This document shows positions 57,967 to 64,000 of a stretch of 64,000 nt of DNA, in pieces; positions within the stretch are counted from its first letter, which is position 1, and each line of letters opens with the position of its first letter. Position numbers and translations under genes: made by a program. This DNA comes from Coriobacteriaceae bacterium (lineage in GTDB: Bacteria; Actinomycetota; Coriobacteriia; Coriobacteriales; Coriobacteriaceae): positions 62,001 to 126,000 of the forward strand of contig CADFMD010000005.1 of NCBI GenBank assembly GCA_902835305.1, written 5' to 3'. The notes under the pieces are model-generated. The model saw nothing but the letters and a program-made list of their open reading frames with translations, was not told the origin of the DNA and made no database searches.

Positions 57967-58152
57967 TCCGCCGTTCTAACGAACGGCGGACCGGTCGACG
58001 CTGCGCCCTTAGGTTCCGCCGTTCTGACGAACGGCGGGCCGGTCGACGCTGCGCGCCACCCAGAGCGACAATTTGCCATTCAAAAGGCACGGCATGACCA
58101 GAAGGTCTATGCCTTGCCTTTTTCATGCCAACTTGTTCGCTCTGGGCGGCGC
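57967..58152. repeat. structured repeat element, tandem hairpins plus long stem, copy 2
   Basis: Hairpin TCCGCCGTTC-TAAC-GAACGGCGGA (57967-57990) and tag CCGGTCGACGCTGCGCC; a second hairpin (58016-58037) and the same tag; outer stem CCCAGAGCGA (58059-58068) with TCGCTCTGGG (58137-58146) extended by GCGCC/GGCGC; inner hairpin GGCATGACC-AGAA-GGTC-T-ATGCC (58091-58113) with the same bulged T as copy 1. Confidence 0.75.
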
Positions 58153-58290
58153 TCGCTGGCATTGCCAAAACATCGACGTTCCCAATGACTACCGTGTGTC
58201 TATTAATTTTTCGAGCTTGTGCTGCGCTGCTGGTCGCTGGCGTATATCCTGTTAAGTCGTCAGCATACGATTCAACAGGGAAGGCAGATT

Positions 58291-59217
58291 ATGCATTCTC
58301 CCCATCAACGCGACGCGCATCCACAGCCGGTGTGCAGCCGTCGCATCTTTTTGGGTAGCGCCCTCGCTGCGAGCGCAACCGTTGTCGCCGGCGCGCTTGC
58401 CGGCTGCCAGCGTCCGTCCACGCTCAAGGTGGTTCAGCCCACGACGGGCGGCGGTCGCGACGACCTGTCCGATTCCGTGATCGGCAAGGACAAGATCCGC
58501 ATTGGCATGGAGGCGGCCTACGCCCCGTACAACTGGCAGGTATCCGAGGCCAGTGAGTACACCATCCCCATCGATAACGTGCAGAGCGCTTATGCCGATG
58601 GCTACGACGTGCAGATCGCCAAGATCGTCTGCAAGGCCCTCGGCGGCGAGCCTGTTGCCGTCAAGCAGAGCTTCTCGGGCCTTATCGATTCGCTCAACAA
58701 CGGCCAGATCGATCTCATCATCGCCGGCATGAGCGCCACGCCCGAGCGCGAGGAGTCCGTCGGCTTCTCCGACCCGTACTTCATTGGCTACTTTGGCCTG
58801 TTCGTAAAAGAGGGCTCGCCCTACCAAAACGCGACCAAGCTCAGCGACTTTAGCGGCGCCACGGTGCTCGGCCAAAAGGACACCATGCTCGACACTGTCA
58901 TTGACGAGATCCCGGGCGTTGTGCACAAAAACCCGGTCGACTCCGTCCCCACGGTGTTCTCGAACCTGCTGCAGGGCACGTGCGACGCCGTGACCTACAA
59001 CACTGAGAACGAGAAGGGCTATATGGCCCAAAACCCGGGTATCGTGCCGATTCAATTTGCCGAGGGCGAGGGTTTCAAGCAGGAGGTCACGGCAAACGTC
59101 GGCTGCCGCAAGGGCTCGGACAAGCTGCTTAAACTCATCGACAAGACACTCAAGGGCATTAGCCAAGAGGAGCGCGACCAAATGTGGGACGCGTGCCTCG
59201 ACCGTCAGCCGGCATAG
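58291..59217 (+). CDS. amino-acid ABC transporter substrate-binding lipoprotein
   Basis: A 308-residue lipoprotein of the polar amino-acid binding family (SBP family 3). The signal SRRIFLGSALAASATVVAGALAGC has a twin-Arg start and a lipobox LAGC, so it is probably lipidated and perhaps exported by Tat. The mature part shows IRIGMEAAYAPYNWQ, GYDVQIAKIV, DLIIAGMSATPEREESVGFSDPY and the family closing helix. It captures an amino acid outside the cell for the permease encoded 9 nt downstream. ATG at 58291 follows AGGGAAGG. Confidence 0.92.
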   Translation: MHSPHQRDAHPQPVCSRRIFLGSALAASATVVAGALAGCQRPSTLKVVQPTTGGGRDDLSDSVIGKDKIRIGMEAAYAPYNWQVSEASEYTIPIDNVQSAYADGYDVQIAKIVCKALGGEPVAVKQSFSGLIDSLNNGQIDLIIAGMSATPEREESVGFSDPYFIGYFGLFVKEGSPYQNATKLSDFSGATVLGQKDTMLDTVIDEIPGVVHKNPVDSVPTVFSNLLQGTCDAVTYNTENEKGYMAQNPGIVPIQFAEGEGFKQEVTANVGCRKGSDKLLKLIDKTLKGISQEERDQMWDACLDRQPA

Positions 59218-59226
59218 GGAGGCAGC

Positions 59227-60375
59227 ATGAAAACCATCAATCGCCTGGCCTCCTTTATCAAGGCAGACCACCGTTATGTATACCTGGGCACGAGCGTTAT
59301 CGCGGCGCTCGGCCTGGCGTTTAGCCAGCGCAACCCCACGCCGCTGAGCTTCTTGGCCCCCACCGGTATCTTCCAGGACTGCCTCTGGGCAATTCTTTGG
59401 GCCTGGATTATCGTGTCGGCGGCGGCGCTCGTCACCAAGCTCATGCATTGGAGCGACTATCGCGAAAAGTCGCCGTTTGCTTCCGAGCGCTTCCGTCGCG
59501 GCGCGCGCTTGGGCAGCTATGTCGTGGTCGCCATCGCGGCGATCTTCTTTATCGACCGTTGCGTCATGTCGTTTATCGACCTGGTGCGGGTGAGCATTGT
59601 CTCGGATTCCAACCCCAGCGACTTTTTGTCGAGCCTGGTCTACATGACCTACAAGAGCGGGGACTTCTTTATTCGCGGTATCGAGATCACCATCGCGCTT
59701 GCCACCTTCGGCACCGTCATCGCCTTTTTCCTGGCGCTGCTCTTTGTGTTCCTGCGCATTCAGACCTTCGACCGTGTGGACAACGATCTCACGCGCTTCT
59801 TCAAGAGCATCGGCCGCGGCTTTGCGACCATCTACTCCACCATCGTGCGCGGCACGCCCATGATGGTCCAGGGCCTGCTCATCTATTACGCGGGCTTCAC
59901 CGTTTTGCGCGGCATGGGCTTCGAGACCGCCCAGGCCAACCAGATCTGGAGTACCTTCACCGCTGGCCTCGTCACCATCTCGCTCAACTCCACCGCCTAC
60001 ATGATGGAAGTTTTGCGTGGCGGCATCGAGTCCATCGACCCCGGTCAAGCCGAGGCGGCGCGCTCGCTGGGTCTGTCGCAGTGGCAGGCCATGCGCAAGG
60101 TCGTGTTCCCCCAGGGTATTAAAAACGCGATCCCCGCACTCACCAACGAGCTCATCATCAACATCAAGGACTCGTCGGTGCTCTCGGTCATTGGCGTGTT
60201 TGACCTCATGTACGCCACCACCACTGTCGCCGGCGTGTACTACCGCCAGATGGAGGTCTACTGCGTGGCGCTCGTGGTTTACCTGATCCTGACGCTCGTG
60301 GCGAGCCGCCTGCTCGAGGCCTTTGGCAAAAAGCTCGGCGCCGAGGCCCCGGCAACGCTGCCCAGCTCCAACTAG
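59227..60375 (+). CDS. amino-acid ABC transporter permease
   Basis: A 382-residue permease of the HisMQ/GlnP type. An unusual N-terminal extension of about 150 residues with three to four membrane segments precedes the standard domain, which begins near FFIRGIEITIALATFGTVIAF and holds the EAA loop EAARSLGLSQWQAMRKVVFPQGIKNAIPALTNE. It forms the membrane channel, probably as a homodimer since only one permease gene is present. GGGAGG lies upstream of the ATG. Confidence 0.92.
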   Translation: MKTINRLASFIKADHRYVYLGTSVIAALGLAFSQRNPTPLSFLAPTGIFQDCLWAILWAWIIVSAAALVTKLMHWSDYREKSPFASERFRRGARLGSYVVVAIAAIFFIDRCVMSFIDLVRVSIVSDSNPSDFLSSLVYMTYKSGDFFIRGIEITIALATFGTVIAFFLALLFVFLRIQTFDRVDNDLTRFFKSIGRGFATIYSTIVRGTPMMVQGLLIYYAGFTVLRGMGFETAQANQIWSTFTAGLVTISLNSTAYMMEVLRGGIESIDPGQAEAARSLGLSQWQAMRKVVFPQGIKNAIPALTNELIINIKDSSVLSVIGVFDLMYATTTVAGVYYRQMEVYCVALVVYLILTLVASRLLEAFGKKLGAEAPATLPSSN

Positions 60376-60397
60376 GCGCAAGACGAGGAGAATCATC

Positions 60398-61183
60398 ATG
60401 GCAGATACCACTACCACCGGCGCTGTGGCCGCCGCACAAACTAAAGAGCCGCTCATCCGCGTCGAGGGCCTGCGCAAGAGCTTCGGTTCGCTCGAGGTGC
60501 TCAGGGGCATCGACCTGTCCGTTAACCCCGGCGAGGTCGTCACCATTATCGGCGCCTCGGGCTCGGGCAAGTCGACCTTCCTGCGCTGCCTCAACCTGCT
60601 CGAGACCCCGGACGCGGGCCACATCTGGTTCCACGGCCAGGACCTTACGGCCGAGCGCTGCAATATCAATAAACTCCGCGAGGACATCGGCATGGTGTTC
60701 CAGGGCTTTAACCTGTTCAACAACATGGATGTGCTCGACAACTGCACGCTCGCGCCCGTCACGCTCAAAAAGATGAGCAAGGCCGAGGCCGAGAAGGTCG
60801 CAATGGAGCATCTGACGAGCGTGGGGCTCGAAAAGTTCGCGCACGCCGCCGTGGGTCGCCTGTCCGGTGGCCAAAAGCAGCGCGTGGCCATCGCCCGCGC
60901 CCTGTGCATGAGTCCGCAGATCATGCTGTTCGACGAGCCGACTTCGGCACTCGACCCCGAGATCGTGGGCGAGGTGCTCGAGGTCATGCGCAAGCTCGCG
61001 GCCGACGGTATGACCATGGTTGTCGTCACGCACGAGATGGCCTTTGCCCGCACGGTGTCCGACCGCGTGGTCTTTATGGACAAGGGCGTGGTGCTCGAGG
61101 ACGCCGCGCCGGCCGAGCTCTTCGGCAACCCCAAACACCAGCGCACTCGCGAGTTCCTCTCTCGCTATCTCGAAGACAAATAA
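60398..61183 (+). CDS. amino-acid ABC transporter ATP-binding protein
   Basis: A 261-residue ATPase of the GlnQ/HisP type. Walker A GASGSGKST, Q-loop MVFQGFNLFNNM, signature LSGGQKQRVAIARAL, Walker B IMLFDEPTSALDPE and switch His in VVTHEMAFA are all intact. It powers the permease encoded upstream, completing an SBP-permease-ATPase operon for a polar amino acid. GAGGAG precedes the ATG at 60398. Confidence 0.95.
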   Translation: MADTTTTGAVAAAQTKEPLIRVEGLRKSFGSLEVLRGIDLSVNPGEVVTIIGASGSGKSTFLRCLNLLETPDAGHIWFHGQDLTAERCNINKLREDIGMVFQGFNLFNNMDVLDNCTLAPVTLKKMSKAEAEKVAMEHLTSVGLEKFAHAAVGRLSGGQKQRVAIARALCMSPQIMLFDEPTSALDPEIVGEVLEVMRKLAADGMTMVVVTHEMAFARTVSDRVVFMDKGVVLEDAAPAELFGNPKHQRTREFLSRYLEDK

Positions 61184-61207
61184 CCGGCGCAAACGCTTAC
61201 GTTGCAG

Positions 61208-61228
61208 GGCCGCTCCCGTGGGGCGGCC
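61208..61228 (+). terminator. hairpin after amino-acid transporter operon
   Basis: GGCCGCTCC / GGGGCGGCC stem followed by TTTG; short, probably partial terminator. Confidence 0.5.
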
Positions 61229-61254
61229 TTTGTCGTCACAATCGAAAGGATGTC

Positions 61255-62682
61255 ATGGCCGAGGTTTGGCGCTTCTTTGCGCATGAGGACGATTTTGCCG
61301 ATATAGACGAGGTCGGCGCGTACGAGCGTTTGGGCCGCGTGCTGTCGTTTCCGACCGTCTCGAGCATGGATGCCGAGGCGGTGGACTGGCAGCCCTTCGA
61401 TGACCTGCGCGCCTATATGCAGCAGGCCTGGCCGCGCGTGTTTGCGGCGGGCGAGGTCGAGCTTATCGATCATTCGCTGCTGGTGACGCTTGGCGGTTCC
61501 GACCCCGCCCTCAAACCCGTCATGCTCATGGGCCACATGGACGTGGTCCCCGTGGTGCCGGATACCGAGGCCGACTGGACACATGCCCCCTTTAGCGGGC
61601 ACGTGGACGACACCTACATCTGGGGCCGCGGCGCGATCGACATGAAGGATCAGGTCGCAGGCATTCTCGAGGCTGTCGAGTATGCGCTGGCGCACGGTTG
61701 GGAGCACAAGCGTTCGCTGTTGCTCGCCTTTGGCCAGGACGAGGAAACCACGCAGTACGGCGCTGGAGCTATCGGCCGCGTGCTCGAGGAGCGCGGTGTT
61801 GAACTTGAATACCTGATCGACGAGGGTGACTACCGTATTGTTTCGGCTGCCGAGTACGGCGCGGGCGAGGGCTGGCTTATGCATGCCGACCTTGCCGAGA
61901 AGGGCTACGCCGATATTGTGCTCAAGACGAAGAGTGAGGGCGGGCATTCGTCCAACCCCTACGGCGGCACATCGCTCGAGGTACTGAGCCGCGCTATCGC
62001 CGCAATCTGCGATATCGAGTGGCCGACGCGTGTGACCGATCTACTTGCCGCACAGCTCGTCGAGCTGGGGCTCTACACGGCGGATGAGATTGCCGCCAAC
62101 GGGGGCGTCATTGTCCGCGACTGCCTCGCCAGCAAGAAGCTCTATCCGCTCGTGACCACCACCTGCGCGCCCACGCAGATCGAAGGCGGCAGCACTGGCG
62201 CTAATGTGATGCCACAGGATATGTGGGCCAATATCAATTTCCGCATGCTCGAGGGCACGAGTGTGGCCGATGTCGTGGCCTGCTGCCGCGTCGCCGTTGC
62301 CGAGGCGGGGCTCGCCGACCGTGTCGAGATCGAGCTCGGTCCTGGCAGCTCCGAACCCTCGCCGTCTCCGCGCATCGGCGGACCGGGACTCGAGACCGTC
62401 CGCGCCATCGCCGCCCGCTATTTCCGTGATCCAGAGGGGACGGAGGAAAACGGATCATCAGCGGCGGGCGGAGCTCCTATCGGTATCGTTCCCTCGACCG
62501 TGATTGGCGCGACCGATGCTGCCAACTACCAGCGCATTTGCCCCGAGTGCATTCGCTTCTCGGCCTTTGTGGTAGACGATGACGAGTGCGAGCGCGGTGT
62601 CCACGGCACCAACGAGCGCATCACCCGCCGCGCCTACCTCCAGGGCGTACGCTTTTTCGTCGCTCTGCTTCAAACGCTCTAG
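61255..62682 (+). CDS. M20 family metallopeptidase
   Basis: A 475-residue zinc peptidase of the M20/ArgE/DapE type. The metal and catalytic sites are MLMGHMDVVPV (His, Asp), WGRGAIDMKDQ (Asp), FGQDEETTQYG (catalytic Glu pair) and the dimerisation-domain KSEGGHSSNPYGG. Large carboxypeptidase-like members release amino acids from dipeptides or N-acyl amino acids. It follows the amino-acid importer, which could take up its substrate. Residues about 391-401 (RDPEGTEENGSS) come from an in-frame repeat shared with an intergenic site at 40701. AAAGGA precedes the ATG at 61255. Confidence 0.9.
   Translation: MAEVWRFFAHEDDFADIDEVGAYERLGRVLSFPTVSSMDAEAVDWQPFDDLRAYMQQAWPRVFAAGEVELIDHSLLVTLGGSDPALKPVMLMGHMDVVPVVPDTEADWTHAPFSGHVDDTYIWGRGAIDMKDQVAGILEAVEYALAHGWEHKRSLLLAFGQDEETTQYGAGAIGRVLEERGVELEYLIDEGDYRIVSAAEYGAGEGWLMHADLAEKGYADIVLKTKSEGGHSSNPYGGTSLEVLSRAIAAICDIEWPTRVTDLLAAQLVELGLYTADEIAANGGVIVRDCLASKKLYPLVTTTCAPTQIEGGSTGANVMPQDMWANINFRMLEGTSVADVVACCRVAVAEAGLADRVEIELGPGSSEPSPSPRIGGPGLETVRAIAARYFRDPEGTEENGSSAAGGAPIGIVPSTVIGATDAANYQRICPECIRFSAFVVDDDECERGVHGTNERITRRAYLQGVRFFVALLQTL
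62426..62457. repeat. GGGGACGGAGGAAAA repeat inside M20 coding sequence
   Basis: A 32-nt unit with GTGATCC and GGATCA ends, 28 of 32 positions identical to 40701-40732. The surrounding reading frame stays open. Confidence 0.65.
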
Positions 62683-62764
62683 AATGTGACAAAGCGACAG
62701 TCCCTTTGTTAGCCGTTGGGGACGCTCTTAACGACTAGTCGTTAAGGAACGTACCCAACGGCTA
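62683..62764. repeat. truncated GTGACAAAG palindrome joined to a cruciform
   Basis: AATGTGACAAAG / CTTTGTTAG is a degraded palindrome just after the M20 stop. It abuts TAGCCGTTGGG / CCCAACGGCTA (62710-62764), which encloses the perfect palindrome CTTAACGACTAGTCGTTAAG. The following 208 nt before prfA hold no recognised feature. Confidence 0.65.
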
Positions 62765-62972
62765 CGTCCACTCATTCCGTGCGGGTTATATGCAGGTTTG
62801 CCTGCGCACGCTATCATGTATGGGTTAGATCGCAACTATGTACCCCACACGCGAAGGGATGCGCATGTATCTGAAGATCGACATGCTCTAGCTGGGCTTA
62901 CCCCCGCAGTGGCGCCATGCGCCCCATCAATTCTGCCGATTTTCACCTTCACGCATATAAAGGAGTCCCGCC

Positions 62973-64000
62973 ATGCGCGACAAGCTCGAAAAGATCATCA
63001 AGGCCTATGAGGAGCTCGAGAAGAAGCTTTCCGACCCGGCCGTTGCCTCCGACATCAAGGAGTTCACGCGTCTCAACAAGGAGTACGCTCACCAGTCCGA
63101 CCTCATCGCCGCCTCGCGCGAGTACATCGGCGCGCTCGATGACATCGAGGCTGCCAAGGAAATGCTCCACGATACTACCGATGCCGATGAGAAGGAGATG
63201 CTCCAGATGGACATCTCCGAAAACGAGGCCAAGCTTCCCCAGCTCGAGGAAGACATTAAGTACATGCTCATCCCGAGCGACCCCAACGACGACAAGAACA
63301 CCATCGTCGAGATCCGCTCCGCCGCTGGTGGCGACGAGGCGGCCATCTTCGCCGGCGACCTGTACAAGATGTATCAGCGCTTTTGCGAGTCGCGTGGCTG
63401 GAAGACCACCGTGCTCGATTCCAGCCCCAGCGAGGCCGGCGGCTTTAAGTCCATCGAGTTCAAGGTCGAGGGCGACCGCGTCTACTCCGTCATGAAGTTT
63501 GAGTCCGGCGTACACCGTGTCCAGCGCGTTCCCAAGACCGAGTCCCAGGGCCGTATCCAGACCTCCACGGCAACCGTCGCCGTGCTTCCCGAGGCCGAGG
63601 AGATCGACGTCCAGATCAACCAGTCCGACCTGCGCATCGACACCTACTGCGCCTCCGGCCCTGGCGGTCAGTGCGTTAACACCACTTATTCCGCCGTGCG
63701 CATCACCCACCTGCCCACCAACACCGTGGTGCAGTCGCAGGAACAGCGCTCCCAGATCCAGAACCGCGAAGTCTGCATGCAGATGCTGCGTGCCCGTCTG
63801 TACGAGATGGAGCTCGAGAAGCAGCAGGCAGAGCTCGGTGCCGAGCGCCAGAGCCAGATCGGCCACGGCAACCGTTCCGAGAAGATCCGTACCTACAACC
63901 AGCCCCAGGACCGCGTGACCGATCACCGCATCGGTTTCAACTCCACCTACAACGGCGTCCTTCTGGGCGATCAGCTCGGCACCGTCATCGAGGCGCTCGC
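62973..64000 (+). CDS. prfA: peptide chain release factor 1 (3' truncated by window)
   Basis: The first 342 residues of RF1 are visible. The catalytic motif GGQ (231-233, in SGPGGQCVN) releases the peptide from peptidyl-tRNA at UAA and UAG; the codon-recognition loop lies at PKT (187-189, in RVPKTESQGRIQTS), and ITHLPTNTVV, RSEKIRTYNQPQDRVTDHR are conserved. Cys follows GGQ where His is usual in many bacteria. AAAGGAG precedes the ATG at 62973. Only about the last 15-20 residues are missing. Confidence 0.96.
   Translation, partial: MRDKLEKIIKAYEELEKKLSDPAVASDIKEFTRLNKEYAHQSDLIAASREYIGALDDIEAAKEMLHDTTDADEKEMLQMDISENEAKLPQLEEDIKYMLIPSDPNDDKNTIVEIRSAAGGDEAAIFAGDLYKMYQRFCESRGWKTTVLDSSPSEAGGFKSIEFKVEGDRVYSVMKFESGVHRVQRVPKTESQGRIQTSTATVAVLPEAEEIDVQINQSDLRIDTYCASGPGGQCVNTTYSAVRITHLPTNTVVQSQEQRSQIQNREVCMQMLRARLYEMELEKQQAELGAERQSQIGHGNRSEKIRTYNQPQDRVTDHRIGFNSTYNGVLLGDQLGTVIEAL

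Noticed and set aside
58252..61146. 964-codon antisense frame across the amino-acid ABC operon
   Set aside because: It crosses three well-supported genes and has no start site or family motif.

Overview
The window looks like chromosome of a Coriobacteriia actinobacterium, most likely Collinsella or a close relative. This is an inference from high GC, the mix of genes (PTS carriers, GH4 glycosidase, Kup, LTA-synthase-like enzyme, many ABC exporters) and a dense population of short intergenic palindromic repeats. About fifty protein genes are supported. No rRNA, tRNA or CRISPR array was seen. The first gene (ABC exporter, 5' end missing) and the last (prfA, 3' end missing) are cut by the window edges.

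Layout. 1-1.5 kb: end of an ABC exporter and a flavodoxin. 1.5-11.7 kb: a surface-fibre operon (SipW-type signal peptidase, TasA/camelysin-like subunits, an 1825-residue adhesin-like protein and a sorting-signal anchor protein), bracketed by two copies of a 62-bp-period array of inverted repeats. 11.7-23.3 kb: LTA-synthase-like phosphotransferase, nitroreductase, Kup potassium importer beside a KdpD/KdpE-like pair, a bifunctional rRNA methyltransferase whose first half looks degenerate, and a HAD phosphatase. 23.3-28.5 kb: a DeoR regulator divergent from a transaldolase-EIIA-EIIB-EIIC (UlaA type) operon, followed by a second transaldolase. 28.9-35.9 kb: Tex, then an SDR / OFA-type carrier / Gfo-Idh catabolic operon divergent from a LysR regulator. 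36-40.5 kb: marR plus a heterodimeric ABC exporter. 40.8-45 kb: pyridoxal kinase, a TIGR04076-like protein, a lone AAA ATPase (DUF4143) and a protein tyrosine phosphatase. 44.3-48.4 kb: RpiR regulator, GH4 6-phospho-glycosidase and a PTS EIICB. 48.5-55.9 kb: an MFS carrier and a prenyl-FMN decarboxylase locus. 56-64 kb: a membrane protein, aldose epimerase, a polar amino-acid ABC importer, an M20 peptidase and prfA.

The two most notable systems. (1) 49.9-55.9 kb: a fusion of an LpdD-like prenyl-flavin chaperone domain with a type-1 IPP-isomerase-like Nudix domain, next to a DASS-type anion carrier, an LpdC-like UbiD decarboxylase, a UbiX flavin prenyltransferase and a MerR regulator. Two near-identical dyads in the promoters of the fusion gene and the carrier suggest control by that regulator. 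Together they would import an aromatic acid, make and deliver the prenylated cofactor, and decarboxylate the acid. (2) 2.2-11.1 kb: the SipW/TasA-like surface operon with its flanking 62-bp palindrome arrays.

Repeats are a theme of their own. At least five families of palindromic or structured elements recur at gene ends. Several overlap stop codons and one lies in frame inside a coding sequence.
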